Source of the DNA: Neoceratodus forsteri
Lineage: Eukaryota; Chordata; Ceratodontiformes; Ceratodontidae
Length of the DNA stretch: 64,000 nucleotides
Assembly (NCBI GenBank): GCA_016271365.2
Contig: CM028130.1
Location: forward strand, 466,025,501-466,089,500
Direction of reading: 5' to 3'
The notes under the pieces are model-generated. The model was not told the origin of the DNA and did no database searches. It saw only the letters and a list, made by a program, of their open reading frames with translations. Made by a program: the position numbers and the translations under genes. Shown here piece by piece: positions 43,420-54,977 of this stretch; the stretch's first letter is position 1, and every line of letters begins with the position of its first letter.

Positions 43420-44900
43420 GACTATGGCTACATTGCAGGTCATAGTGACCTGGAGTGACTTTGACAGAAGCCACCATTCCAGCACTGGTTATATTGGTAG
43501 TTTGCTTCTGGTATACCTTATTTTTAGTTGTGTGTCGTGGACTTTTCATTTTGTAGTTTTCTGTCGTAGTTTGTGGCGGTGTCCCAGTATTTATGTTTCT
43601 GTTGGTTATTGGACGTCTCCTTTCTGACTTTGCATTAAAGTACCTTTTCCTTACACCCTTTTTTGATTTTATATTCCTTACTGAAAGTTTATATTTTTCA
43701 TACTAATGCATAACATAAACTTGTGCAGGACAGACACCATATCATTTTATCTGGGGCAAGGTTAGCAGATGAGATTTCTCTGTTAGGCTGGTTAGGATAT
43801 TAGGGGGATTTTTCATGGTCCTCAAACACCAGAAATGAAAACGCTGAATACTGCTTAACATTTTTAATTTGATTATTTGTGTAAGGAGGGGATCGTGAGT
43901 GGAAAGAACATTCAACTGTTTTATTATTATTATTATTTTTTAATTTAAATGAGTTTTATTTAGGACCTACTATAATTGAAGGTTTTTATGTAAGAGTAAA
44001 AAGGTGGCAGCTATGTGTGTGATGGAAATCTGGTATGAGTGAAATGGCTCATAAATTCTGGATGTGATTTGTCCAAATTCCAGGTCACCATTTTTCTTTC
44101 CAGGTCAGTATTGGCATATACACAATGTTTCCCAGCATTTATAATGGTCTTAGGCCTGTTTATGCTCACAATAATTTCTTTTGGTTTGAATGGATATCTC
44201 TCTGTATCCCTCCTGATAGGTTGGAGTGTCCTGGTTGAGCCAGTGCCTTAGCATTACTCCCTTGGCGGTCATGGTTGTCATTGTTATACATGTAACCCCT
44301 ATCCACCTGCTATGCTGCTCTGGCATAATTTTAAGCACAGGAGACACTTCACTTATAAGCCTGTTTTTCCTCTCTCCTGCCTTGGGGGTGGGGGGCTGCT
44401 TTTAGTTAGTATGAAATGGCAGGCAGGCAGCAACTCCCAAACTTCACAGTGACACATTCCAGCGTCAACCCCCCTCCCTTCCCCATCTAGGGGTTTGATG
44501 GAAATTGTCTGGGAAAGGGGAAGGGCCCCAGTAGACCAGTTTGGGTAGTTATACTTTAAGCAGGGAAACACAGTACCTTAGTTCAGATGCAAGGGATTCC
44601 TGGTGATGGCTTGAACTCGACCTAGGTGACACGGATGTAACATTTCTCACTCCTGACATGACCAGAGGCTCTGGGCGGGTTGCTTTGGATAGTTCTGAAA
44701 CACACTTGAGAAAATAGCATGCACAAATGTCCATGGCTTCAAAAATTCCGCCCAGTCAAATTTCGCTTTGCAACAAACAGCAATTTCTTTGAAATTAAAG
44801 GCTCAAGCCACTACTTTTTTTCTCCAGGAGAAACTCTATTAATATTTACAGTTCATACTTTAGCTTTCTGGACAATGGCAGGCAGCTGTGGCTTCCACTT
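43420..44900. other. No gene seen
   Basis: AT-rich stretches, a (TTA)n microsatellite near 43,921-43,937 and short frames only. Confidence 0.4.
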
Positions 44901-44904
44901 TTAG

Positions 44905-44990
44905 ATGGAGGACCCAGGTTTTGAACTCGGGTCATTCAGACAACGTGATCCCTTGTTGTGAGCCATTAGGGGCTCCATGCTATTCTTTAG
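44905..44990 (-). mobile_element. tRNA-like SINE head
   Basis: On the minus strand TAATGGCTCACAACAAGGGA gives an A-box-like segment and GAGTTCAAAACC a B-box-like one, spaced about 35 bp as in a tRNA. The acceptor stem does not pair well, so this is a tRNA-derived repeat, not a tRNA gene. Confidence 0.4.
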
Positions 44991-45066
44991 CACCTCCACA
45001 ATAGTGTAGGCAGTCCCATTACTTTTACTTCCCTCAGGCAGTCTCTGTACTATAGCTTCCCCACTA

Positions 45067-45657
45067 GTGAGAGCCGGTTACTTTAACTACTTAGGCCATT
45101 TTACACCCTTAGGGCTCAGTTCTCTTACAGGGCACAGTCCAACCTCCTTAGACCATCTGCATCTGCCGATCCACGGGCAGGGTTCGTGCAGGGTGGTGGC
45201 CACCTTCCCCTGGGCATGGCGGTTCTCTGCTACCTCCACAGCAGCTTCCTTTACTTCCAGGAGGACATGGATACCTGCTGGATGCCCAATCACCACTCCG
45301 GACCCTCTGTTTCCTCATCTCTGTCACTCCGTGGCCCGGGCCTTCCATGGCAGCCTCCCTGTTTTCACTTTACTTCAGGGAGCTGAATGGGCTCCATTAC
45401 TTCACTTCTCTCCTGTTTCTGGCCACCGACTACCATTCACCCTCCCCACTGATGGGCTGGTTGGGGTCTGCAACACCTTGGGGCCAGGGGGCACTCTCCC
45501 CACCTCAGTCCTGGGCGTCTCCAGCCCCCGACTGGTGGCCCACCCTGGACTGGCCTTCAAGAGGGCTCTCCCCCACTCCTCCTCACACAGCTCCAACTGC
45601 CAACTCCCCTTCTTGAAAAACAACCTCATGCCAGTTGGCACTTCCAGTCCCTCATGA
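45067..45657 (+). CDS. Unrecognised 196-codon open frame (doubtful)
   Basis: Starts MRAGYFNYLGHFTPLGLSS, Pro/Ser/Leu-rich throughout, with no domain I recognise. The opposite strand is also open for long stretches (45,671-45,402), as expected of GC-rich repeat-derived DNA. There is no promoter, splice site or neighbour that supports expression. Most likely a chance frame. Confidence 0.15.
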   Translation: MRAGYFNYLGHFTPLGLSSLTGHSPTSLDHLHLPIHGQGSCRVVATFPWAWRFSATSTAASFTSRRTWIPAGCPITTPDPLFPHLCHSVARAFHGSLPVFTLLQGAEWAPLLHFSPVSGHRLPFTLPTDGLVGVCNTLGPGGTLPTSVLGVSSPRLVAHPGLAFKRALPHSSSHSSNCQLPFLKNNLMPVGTSSPS

Positions 45658-45834
45658 TGCCCAGGCCACACCCTCTGAGCAGCCTAGCATCGCGCATACG
45701 TGTACCCCGATGCCAACAGGGCATCTAAACTTGGTAACCCCCAAATGGTACGGGGATTACATACAGTACTTATGTATTCCCAGGAGTTTGCTTTCAAGGT
45801 TGCCAGTCAGGCAGATGTCTAGTTAAAATGCATC

Positions 45835-46780
45835 ATTTAGCCTAGTAAGGGGTCTGATATAGCCTCAGTTTCCATCTGCAGTGGCTTGCTTTGGGGCATC
45901 TCTGTAATCTATGGAAGAAGAATCCTTATTCACAGTGGGAGTGAATAGCTGCAAGAGTCTGCCTATTTTGGGTAGGTTTATGGGAGTATAAGACAGACTG
46001 TTTAGGATCTTGTAGTGTGCTAACCTTAAGTCATCAGCTTTAATGTATTTATATAAATTACTCCAAATTATGTCCCAGTTTATTTCCTGTTCCCCTAATT
46101 ACAGTGCATGCTCGGTAGAGGCCTTTCCCTGTGGACTTGTCTACACTGAGGGAGACCTTCTGGGCATAGAGTTTGGATATGCCATGGGGTTCTACTGCTT
46201 GTCTATTAGGGACTTCATTATCTCACCATATGTTCTGGGCCAAGGTTGTTGCCCCATGTGTTGAGAATCTGTGTGACTCATTTAAAGGAGTTTAAATATG
46301 GCTTTACTATTTAGTTGATGCTTGCATGGAACGTTGCAAAAGGGATTATCCTGCCCTGTAGTGTTCAACATTCGAGGGATAGAATGTCCAATTTATTCAA
46401 AAATATGGGCCTCACGATCTTTCCAGGTTTCTTAAAGTCGTAGTTATGCAAAAATGTCTGGGAGACACCCTGTTGCTGGTCCGCTTTAAACATTCTGCTG
46501 GGTTGTGCATGTACTGTACCTGTGCTGATTCCCCAGTGGGCATGTCTTTCAGTTTGTGTGGTAGCTTTTTACAGGGAGTGTAGACAAGGGACTTGCCCTC
46601 TATTTCATTTACTCTCACAGGTTCCTGTCTATGCAGAGCCATTGGGGGAAATAAACAACTTCCTGGTCTTCACTCCCTGCCCATTTCAAATGTTTGCTCT
46701 CTTTTTCTGCACAGTAGTAAAATTAAAAATTGGGGAGTTTTATGCCTCTGAGTAGTCTGGGGGTTGCCAAATTAGAGCAG
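45835..46780 (-). pseudogene. L1/Tx1-like LINE ORF2 C-terminal region
   Basis: On the minus strand, with stops and frame changes, the order GGLATPRLLRGIKLPNF (about 46,750), then near 46,050-45,960 DLRLAHYKILNSLSYTP and INLPKIGRLL follows the L1-type ORF2 C-terminus (G-G-L-x-x-P, later Y-K-(I/L)-L-x-x-x-Y-x-T-P-x-x-L-x-K). A further L1-type segment lies at 47,175-47,335, across an inserted LINE end. Confidence 0.6.
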
Positions 46781-46789
46781 TAGTGCTAG

Positions 46790-47172
46790 TATCAGCTTTA
46801 TTTATAAGATGCCCTTCCCTGAAGCTGTAGGGCGCTGTACAGAAATGACAGGCAATTAAATAAAACAGTAAATAACTAAATAATACTCCAAAACATATAC
46901 ACAGTAAAGGCCTCCACTGAGGGGGCCTCTCTCAGTCCCCTGAGCAAGGCATTCCACAAAAGAGGGCCAGCTACATCAAACATACCATCACCTAGTGACT
47001 TTAGCTGGGACCTCGGGACCAAAAGGAGGCATTCCTTGGAGGAGCAGAAGGGGCATAAGGAATAGGCAGCATGCAGGAGCTCGGCCAGGTGGTAGAGTAC
47101 TGTATCCCAGGTGAATCTGCATATCGATGGGTTATTGAACCATGTCTGAGGAATCACAATATTGAGCACATT
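46790..47172 (-). pseudogene. LINE ORF2 C-terminus and 3' end inserted in the L1-like remnant
   Basis: Frame 47,169-46,876 contains SSKECLLLVPRSQLKSLGD, then GMFDVAGPLLWNALLRGLRE and SVEAFTVY, the terminal pattern LLVPRxxLK…GDxxFxVAxPxLWNxLPxxLR…SVxxFK of L2/CR1-type LINEs. The 3' part gives GCGCCCTACAGCTTCAGG and an AATAAA-type end near 46,797. It separates the two halves of the L1/Tx1-like ORF2 remnant. Confidence 0.65.
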
Positions 47173-47174
47173 GA

Positions 47175-47335
47175 GTGGGTAAAGTATTCGGGTCAGCCAG
47201 TCTATCTTTATAATGCTTATTTTCTCAATGAGGGATGGGGGAGTTTTGATAGTCTAAGTCATATTTTAGCATCACCTAGGTTCTTTTGTTTTAAGATGCC
47301 ATAATCTCTGGAAACCTCTATTCCTAAATATCTGA
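47175..47335 (-). pseudogene. L1/Tx1-like LINE ORF2, second fragment
   Basis: Minus-strand translation near 47,330 gives IIRYLGIEVSRDYGILKQKN, and then a Leu/Ser-rich stretch with several stops. Y-L-G-I-x-(I/V) followed by L-x-x-x-N-x-x-x-L is the connection after the reverse transcriptase in L1-type LINEs. It is collinear with 45,835-46,780. Confidence 0.5.
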
Positions 47336-47419
47336 TGATCTGCAGGGACCAGTGTTGACCACAATTTTAACAATTAAAATTGATTCAACTGCTGACTGTA
47401 TGTGCTTGTTTCTGTTACT

Positions 47420-47545
47420 ATGGTAGTCCACTCACAGCAGGGTGATGGCTCTCAGTGGGTCCTATTTGATAGGTTAGGGTTTACGGGCAGACTCGATGGA
47501 CCAAGGGTCTTTTTTGGCAGTCATTTTCTATGTCTAGACTTGGTT
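47420..47545 (+). mobile_element. CR1-like LINE 3' end
   Basis: GGGCAGACTCGATGGACCAA and GGTCTTTTTTGGCAGTCATT followed by TTCTATG match the terminal region of CR1-like copies (compare 57,998-58,060 on the other strand, GACGGCAGATAAGGACCAC). Confidence 0.6.
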
Positions 47546-48284
47546 TGTAATGGACTCTCTCTCATTGAATGTTCACCTACTACAATCTGAAGTTATCAAC
47601 TTATATGTGCAGGATGGAATTTAAACTGGAGATGAATAGTGGTGTGGTGATGAATAGCTGGGGGGGGGGGGTGCTAGTATATATTGCTATCCTTAAGGTC
47701 AGCTGCTGAACTAGCACAAATTCTTGTTCCGAGCTGGGAAAGCCAGAGGATAGAGGAAGGCATGGTCACCTTGAAGAAAAGTGATGTATGCATGACATTT
47801 AGTACTCAGAATGTTGGGTTACCTTCCCTTTCACATGTGCCATCAATGCTTTTTCTATATCTGCATTTAAGGTGTAGCTGCACTGACCTCTTTAAACAGT
47901 TTCCTATGTTTTGGCCTTTCAGGAGCTTTAAAGGGATTTGAATCTCTATATCAATTAAATAAGTTTTTATAAAGGCCATAAGATTGGCATGTTTTATATA
48001 GTTAGAAAAAGCTGACAATGCTAGAAATACTAATCGGCTTCATGGACCATGTGTACATATTTTTAGGGAGCAGTAATTTTGGATGATCCCCATACCTTCT
48101 CACACTAGAAAACAGACTCACCTGTCCTCAGGACTCACATCTCACATGAATGTAAATGCTATAGTGCATTTTTGGAATGTTGTTTATCTGTGAATATGAT
48201 ATAATGCTTTGACATTAAATCAATAATTAAAAAGCTAACAAAGACAGGAAAAAACTAACTCTAATAAGGCCATCTGCCTTAAAC

Positions 48285-48700
48285 ATCAATTAAAAGCCTG
48301 CTTAGACAGGTGCAGTTCCAGTTCCTGTTTAAAGCTTCCCTGGATGAGGAATTACAAAAGCTGATGTGGAGGATATTCTAAATCATAGGTGCCGCAACAG
48401 AAAAAGCCCTGTCTTGTGATGGTTTCAGTCTCAGTGTTGGGACGGCTAGCAAATTTCACTTGGTGGAGTGGCGATGGTGGGTAGGAGCATATAAGGCTAC
48501 GAGATCATTGATGTTGTCTGGACCCAGTCCATGCAGAGCTGTGTATGTAAGCAAAGCAATCTTGACAGTGGTGTACCACTGAAGTGGCAGCTAGTACAGC
48601 TCATACAACACCGGAGTGATGTGCTCTGAAGTTTTAACTCCAGCAATCAATCTGGCCACTGCACTGTGGAAGAGAAGTCCAGGCAACAGGAGGAGATTGT
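48285..48700 (-). pseudogene. LINE reverse transcriptase C-terminal fragment
   Basis: On the minus strand from about 48,690: AVARLIAGVKTSEHITPVLY, then LPLQWYTTVKIALLTYTALH, GLGPDNINDLVALYAP, and later RDRAFSVAAPM-type sequence (SQDRAFSVAAP). A-A-R-L-…-H-I-T-P-V-L-x-x-L-x-W-L-P-…-L-L-T-Y-x-A-L-x-G-x-x-P is the standard end of L2/Rex/CR1-type ORF2. Interrupted by stops; about 130 codons remain. Confidence 0.75.
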
Positions 48701-49200
48701 TTCTAAAGCCCATATGTAAAAAACAGAAACTGAGAATCACAATGTGCAAATGTCAAAGTTGTATCTAACCAGACAAACTATTGCAGAACGTGTGAAGTAA
48801 ATGCCCAACAGAAGTAAACTACTACTGCCTCTTTGTTGTTCAACTTTACTTGAAACCTTAGCATTCTTGATCTGTATTTAGAATAAGAGAGAAGTCGCTG
48901 GCTGATAAAGTGCTGTGAGGTACTGTTCTAGTTATGAGGTTGCACTTTACCAGCATAGCTGGTTTCAGATTCATAAAGTGTGATGTCACATCCTCAGCTC
49001 CATGACAGTGCTGCTGCTGCTGCTGCACATACAAAGTGATACGCTGTTTCTTGTGGTAGCTGATCAGATCTGCATCGCAAAACCAGACAAATAACCACAT
49101 ACAAAGATTTAAATAACAATATTTCCATCCAAAGGAACTGTCGTTCCACAATATGAAACTAAAACTGGGTCCTGTTCCTGCTGTATGTTAATCTATTAAT
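48700..49200. other. No gene seen
   Basis: Contains a (CTG)n-like GCTGCTGCTGCTGCTG run at 49,009-49,024 (CAG on the other strand, within a frame encoding a short Gln run) and nothing else recognised. Confidence 0.4.
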
Positions 49201-49999
49201 ATTTACAGTACCTGTCCTGGCGGTAGGGTTATCTATAAATATAACAGCAAAAACAAGCCTGCTCCAAAATTAACAGCCAGCTGCACTAAGTACTAAACTA
49301 CACTACATGGACTGAAAGAGCTCAACTTCATGTGCCAGGGAGCAAGCCTGAATTATTTTGTATATAAAAATGTTATTTATTTATTTAAATAGACTGCTGT
49401 AAAGAGAACAAACATCATTTAGCCACAGCATTGTGTTTTTTCATTCATAAATATGCCCTGTGCCTGTTGTGCCTGTAGAGCCATCTGTAAATATAAACTA
49501 TACGTGTTGTGCCTGTAGGGTCATCTATAAATATAAACTATACTGGTTTTGCCTGTAGGGTCATGATGTAAACTATATTTGTTCTGCCTGTAAGGCCATC
49601 TATAAATATAAAGTATACCTGTAGGGTCATCTATAAATATAAACTATACATATTCTGTCTGTAGAGTAATCTATCAATAAAAACGATATCTGTTGTGCCT
49701 GTAGGGTCATCTATAAATACAAAAATATAAACTACCTGTTCTACCTGTAGGGCCATCTAAACATACCTGTTCTGCCTGTAGGATCATCTATAAATATAAA
49801 CTACGCCTGTAGGTTAAATTTATGTAGCTCTACCTGTTCTGCCTGTAGGATCATCTATAAAAGTAACCTATACATATTGGGTGGGATATTCATAAACGCG
49901 CCAAAGGCATGCCCGACTCTGGCACAGTGCAAGTCAACTGCGCAGTGGCACAGTGACTGCAATATTCAATGGTTGCGTACCACAACATGTGCCAGCGCA

Positions 50000-51750
50000 A
50001 CATGGTAGAATATCGCAGGCACTGCGCCATGGCGCAGTGAGAGGTGCACCAGGGAGCAACTAGAAATGCACCAGAGTGCAACTAGGGATGCGCAAGGGGC
50101 AGAGGAAGATGTGCCAAGGCACAGCTGGAACAGCCACAGGCACATCAGGGAGCCAGGCAAGGGGGAAGCCGGGGGCAGTGCGGGCAGGCGGGGGCACCAG
50201 GCCCAGAACACCGGCAGGGACACAGCCAGCACACAGGGTACCGCTGCACATGGGGTGAAGGCATGCAGCTGGCGGCCCCCCGGTGGAGAACGCAGGGCAC
50301 AGGTGGCACTGACGTCCAGGGGTGGGCATCCTATTCCACCACACACCGGAGAGCATGTGGCCGGCCGGCCAACAACAGGCCATACTCTGACATACGGCAC
50401 CCACCACACACACACACACACACGCCACACAGCCCGAACTGACAGCCCAGTGCTGCTCCAAGGCACAGCCACTGACCGAGGGGCATGCCAACACCATCCA
50501 TGCACCACCCAATGACACAGGCGCACCACACAGCCACCCACCACACGACTGCAGCATGGACCCACTTGCCAGCTGCAAAGCAGACATGGACATAGAAGGG
50601 TAAACAGGTAGCAGATGTACGAGTAAGAAGGCAACACAGCTGAACAGAATACAGTAAACAGAGGGGAGGGGAGGTGAGGCATAGGTGGGAAGGGGTCCAG
50701 GGACAGGACCTGTACAGGTGGAAGGAGGAAGGTAAGGTAAGGGAGGACAGAGGTGGAAAGGGGGCTGGGGAACATCATGGCTGGCCACAACCTGCCATGT
50801 CACCTCCCCCTGTGCCAGTCCCAGAGCAGGATCCACCTGGTCTGGTCATTGATTTCCATGGTGTGCGACGTTATCAAGATTATTTTTCACAGCAGGCGGC
50901 AGTATAACGGGAACCTGGAACCCCTATGGACACCTATGGCAGAGGAAGGGACAGGTGATCAGTGCATGTCCAAAGCACCCTAGCCCCTCCGTGCACAGCA
51001 GACAGTGGGAACACACGCCAGGAGTGGCACCCCGGCCACCTGCATTGGGTGGGCCTACACCTGCTGCCAACCCGGCAAGCCACGTCAGTACACAGCGCTG
51101 GACTCCACTGCTCAAAGGCCACCCAACAGCACAGTGGCAGGCAGGAGGCATGGTGTTGCAGTGGAACCGCAGCGGCATAAGTGGTAGGCAGATGTACACC
51201 TGGCCCACCAACAGCTGCCACGCACATGCAATGGCCACCTCCCAGCACCATGCACACTGCAACATGTGCCAAACCCAGCTGCCATGGCACAAGGCAGAGG
51301 GGACCAAGGCTGTACCCCCACCCCTGCCGCCCACCCTGCACAACAGTGTGGGAATGCACAGTGCCTACCTGCTCCCTGTGATGCTCCGTGCACTGGTCCC
51401 AGCACTGCATACCTGGGCAGGCCTCTTCCAGCAGCTGAGGCTCCCGCAGTGGCCTGCTTCAGACTGCCAGGTGCCCCAGCCACCCTGGCTGTCCTCCGGT
51501 CTTCAGGTCCTAGGACGGGAACACAGACAGGCACACATCAGACCACAGCCACAACATGGGCCCACTGCCCCACCATCCAAGCACAGAGTGCACCTCGGCC
51601 TGGCAGGGCTGCAGGGCAGTGGTGCAGTGCACCCAGTGACTGGTAATGCCATGCCACAGGGCACGCAATGACAGGCTCCCCCCCGGCATGGCATGCAGCC
51701 CTGCCAGCCCCTTGGAACAGTGGACATGCACAGACACAGGCTGAGCCCAC
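50000..51750. other. GC-rich left part of the Harbinger element, coding not resolved
   Basis: Several long overlapping frames exist (minus 50,060-50,836, 258 codons; minus 50,790-49,966, 274 codons; plus 50,955-51,671, 238 codons; plus 50,066-50,515). None has a domain I recognise; their composition follows the high GC and CA-rich sequence ((CA)n at 50,406-50,421). Downstream exons of Myb-like gene A would lie here. Confidence 0.35.
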
Positions 51751-51754
51751 TTAC

Positions 51755-52039
51755 CTGGCCATGGCACAGTCCCCCTCTGGACGCGCACCTGCAGCATCCT
51801 CAGCCTCTCCAGGTTCCTCCGTACCAGGTCCCCATACCACTGGCGACACTGCTCCCTGGTGCGCAGCACACTGGTGGCCTGGACAAGCCCATAGGCAATG
51901 TTCTGCCACATCTCGGTCCTGGGTCTGTTGAGGGGCTGCTGGCCAAACAGGCTGGCAGCATGGGGCTCCACCTCGTCACCAAGTTCACCAGCTTGACCTG
52001 GCTCCAGTTATGGACATGGGGCACTGCATGACACGGCAT
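51755..52039 (-). pseudogene. Harbinger Myb/SANT-like protein A, first exon, frameshifted
   Basis: ATG at 52,039 gives MPCHAVPHVHNWSQVKLVNL, VTRW; after a frameshift near 51,975 the domain continues EPHAASLFGQQPLNRP, EMWQNIAYGLVQATSV, RTREQCRQWYGDLVRRNLER. The pattern L-V-x-L-V…LFG…W-x-x-I-A…R-T-x-E-Q-C-R-x-x-(Y/W)-x-D-L-x-R-R is the tri-helical Myb/SANT-like DNA-binding domain of Harbinger accessory proteins. A consensus donor G|GTAAGT ends the exon at 51,755. The following ORF continues to 51,510 through the intron. It is divergent from gene B and clearly different from it in sequence. Confidence 0.65.
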
Positions 52040-52199
52040 GGTTCTGCAGCAATGTCGCAGGCCAAAATGGTGCCCAGTAGCACACTTGCACAACATACAT
52101 GGGATGCGCACCTTGCATGGAGATGCACTGTCCACGGCTATCGTACATCTCTGGGGATGCGTGGCATGGGCGTGGCCACACTGGCACATGGGGCAGAGG

Positions 52200-52580
52200 T
52201 CCCTGGGGGCATTGGGTAGGGCAGGGGTCAGGGTTCAGCATGCTCAATGTGTGCATGAGTGCTATTGGGCCCATGACGCATGTTGCACAATAGGGCCATG
52301 AAGGCACCATGCCCAATAGGCCCTATATCACCCGAGCACCATAGGCCCTATAGCGCCCAAGCATCATAGGCCCTGTAGCGCCTGAGTGCCATAGGGTCCA
52401 TGGTGCATAGGGCATGATGGACCCTATAGTGCACCTGGCGCATGCAGCGCAGTAGGCATAGCATATGCCATTGCACGTGCTCGTTGGTGAGTGCCCACTG
52501 TGCATGTCACGGCATTCCACGATGACATGCGCATGGAGCAAGTCCAATGCACAGTGCGCAACAGTGCAATATTCAGACGT
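52200..52580. repeat. Short repeats between the two Myb-like genes
   Basis: ATAGGCCCTATA(G/T)CGCC-like words recur near 52,315, 52,345, 52,367 and 52,425, and the subterminal motif GTGCAATATTCAGACG occurs at 52,560. Such motifs are expected at transposon ends where transposase or Myb protein binds; here they are internal. Confidence 0.5.
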
Positions 52581-52657
52581 CATATGCAGATTAGCTCATC
52601 TACCTATCTGCGGCGCAGTGAGGACATGTGCATGTCATTACAGTTAATCATCAGCTC

Positions 52658-52680
52658 ATTTGCATGTGATGCGCTATAAA
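52658..52680 (+). promoter_or_regulatory. Octamer and TATA box of Myb-like gene B
   Basis: ATTTGCAT (52,658-52,665) then TATAAA (52,675-52,680). About 25-30 bp further, transcription would start in a short 5' exon ending G|GTAAGT at 52,730. The spacing is that of an RNA polymerase II core promoter. Confidence 0.6.
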
Positions 52681-52830
52681 GGCACTGCAAAACATCACAG
52701 GCCATGGAACGGTATTGCAGTCATTAAAGGTAAGTTGCGCCTGCCTAGGGGATGGCCAGCACCGGGCACTGGCTGGCTGGGATGGTCCGCTGTAGCCACT
52801 AACCACATGTCCATGTCCATAGGTACCATC

Positions 52831-54345
52831 ATGTCCGAGCACGAGGAGGGTGAGGAGTGTGGGCCTGCCCGAAAGAGCAGGCCCAACTTCACAAGAGCGG
52901 AGACAGATGCCCTGTTCGAGGCGTACCTCAACAGGGAGCCTTTGCTGAGTGGTGCAGCAGGCACACCCCAGGCCAGGGCCACGGCCTGGGAGGAAGTGGC
53001 GGATGCCGTGAACCAGCAAGGCAGCCACCAGCGGTCTGCACAGGAGTGCAAGAAAAAGGTGGGCATCAACAAGCATCGGATAAAGGAGAAGGTGGCGGTG
53101 GAGAGTATGCCGGGTGGTGGCCTCCAGACTGGAGGGAGCCCATCACTGCATGATAGGTATGGCAGGCAGGCAGGCGGGTGGGGGGGCCTGGGGACTGGGG
53201 CTTGTCGAGTTGGCGGCTCTAACGCAGCTGTGTTCCCTTACAGCACCGGCTCACCAGCATGCGGTGGCAGGGGCACTTGTGGCTGTCGTGGGAGCCCACC
53301 CAGCCCCAGAGGACCAGCCATCCACCTTCACAGGCATCCAGGGGCCTGATAGGCTGCAGAATGCCACCGCCGTCCAGCCGGATGACCCGGGCGTGGTGGC
53401 CAACGAGGCCCTGGCTGTGTTCCAGCAAGACACCAGCCACGGCATGCTCTGTGCAGAGACACAGATACACAGATCGGGCCGGGGTCCGACACTGATGACA
53501 ATCTGACCATAGTCCTGGATGGCGGGGGTCTTGATAGAGGGGAGACACCCATGCCTTCCACCAGCACTGGCAGCGCGGCCAGTGGCCTACTGGTGGTGGA
53601 ACAGCTGCCTGCCATTGCCCCTGGTACCACTGTGTGCGCAGGCACAGTGATACAGGGTAGCAGGGCACCCGCACAGGCGCTGGCCAGTGCACAGTGGTGG
53701 GAGGGGTGGCAGCAGCGGATGGCTGGAGATGCTGGGGGGCCTGGAAGCACGTCCACCACCGGGGCACCTGTCATTGCCCATCCCCATGAGGACCATGCTG
53801 TGCAGCACCCACCTGAGCAGGGGGGGCCATGCAGCACGGTTATACAACACCGGTGGGTTGGTGCCTCACCTATGCACCTTAGGGCACCGAACTCTTGGCC
53901 AAGCACACCCGATTGCTGCGGGCCTCCATGGAGCAACAGGTGCTGCTCGTGGCTGGGGTGTGGGGCACTCTGCACAGAGGTGCACCAGGCAGCTGAGCAG
54001 TACGAGAAGGGTACCATGCAGGTCCTGGAGGCCAATCAACACCTACAGGAGGACACAACTGCAGCCGTGGACAGCATTGCCAATGCAATCTTGGTCAGCC
54101 TTGCCCCATTGGCTGCCACAGGGCATGGCCAACCACCACAGACACCGTGGAGTGCAGTGTTCACCCCACAGCCCCCGCATCGGGCGACCCCAACCGTGTT
54201 GATGCCGGGCTCTACTGTGGGCATCCCAGGCACACCTGGTGTAGGCCTGTTTGGGAGCCTGCAGACCCCTGCGAGGACCTGGTTGTGGTCCCACAGTCCC
54301 ACCCCTGGTGGCAGTCATAGACCACCCCCCCTTGGCCATCGCTGA
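52831..54345 (+). pseudogene. Harbinger Myb/SANT-like protein B, multi-exon, probably frameshifted
   Basis: An untranslated first exon (to 52,729) is followed by intron 52,730-52,822 (GTAAGT…CATAG). ATG at 52,831: MSEHEEGEECGPARKSRP, NFTRAETDALFEAYLNRE, then TAWEEVADAVNQQG, SAQECKKKVGINKHRIKEKV. This is the N-F-T-x-x-E…W-E-E-V-A-x-A-V-N…C-K-K-K domain of Harbinger accessory proteins. Exon ends AG|GTATGG (53,156); the acceptor TTCCCTTACAG lies at 53,243. Downstream, frames change: 53,246-53,506, then 53,551-54,345 with ETPMPSTSTGSAASG and a C-terminal helix (HQAAEQYEKGTMQVLEANQH, about 53,990-54,050). The join is not in one frame, so either exon borders are misplaced or indels have accumulated. 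In live elements the protein imports transposase and binds ends. Confidence 0.65.
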
Positions 54346-54349
54346 GCCT

Positions 54350-54970
54350 GTGTCTGCTGGGCGACCGCGGCGCAGCCGTCCCCGTGTCCATGGCAGCCAT
54401 GTGTCGGCACAGCCAACTTGATGTGCATGCCTCCCTGTCTACTGTCTGCTGCCACCGCACTTTGTGCACATGGGCATTGTGTGTGTGTGTGTGTGTGTGT
54501 GCATGGCACGGTCGTTGCAGCTGTGTGGTGCGCCACACGCTGCCCATGTGCACACCTGCCTGGCCGCTGGCCCGTGTGGCATGTGTGTGATGATGTTTGC
54601 TCAACACTGGTTGTGCATGTGCACCGGTGCCCTGCGTCTGATCCATGCCACGCGCTTGTGCCTGGTCGCGTGCCTGTGGGTGCCACTGTGTGGGTGTGAT
54701 GCTGTGCAGTGCTGTGTGGTGTGGTGTTGTGTGTGGCTGTGTGGCATTGCACCGCCACTGCCCCATGCCTGTGTGTGCATGGCCTTGGCCATGCCCACAC
54801 ATGACTGTGTGCCCTGCCACTGTGTCAGTTCTGTGCATGGGTGTTTGTCCACCTACCTGCATGCACTGTAGTGCTCCTGTGCAATTGTGTCTCACTGGTG
54901 GCATGCCAGGCACATGAGCTGGGGATCCCTCCGCCTGGGGGGGCTTTCCGCCACCACCTCATGGCCCCAT
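54350..54970. other. TG/CA-rich spacer between convergent Harbinger genes
   Basis: Contains (TG)n at 54,479-54,501 and a long TG-rich stretch giving Cys/Val- or His/Thr-rich frames on both strands. No domain seen; it would hold the 3' ends of Myb gene B and the transposase. Confidence 0.5.
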
Positions 54971-54977
54971 GCCCACG

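Noticed and set aside
42071..43485. Open frames on both strands in the 64- and 82-bp arrays
   Set aside because: They repeat the array unit and occur on both strands; simple minisatellite translation.
44905..44990. Functional tRNA gene
   Set aside because: Promoter-box-like words are present, but the acceptor and anticodon stems do not pair.
50060..51671. 258-, 274- and 238-codon frames in the left part of the Harbinger element
   Set aside because: They overlap on both strands in GC-rich DNA and show no domain; kept only as unresolved sequence.
53501..54345. 264-codon frame as an independent gene
   Set aside because: It overlaps the downstream part of Myb-like gene B and shows its Ser/Thr-rich and C-terminal helical composition; treated as part of that gene.
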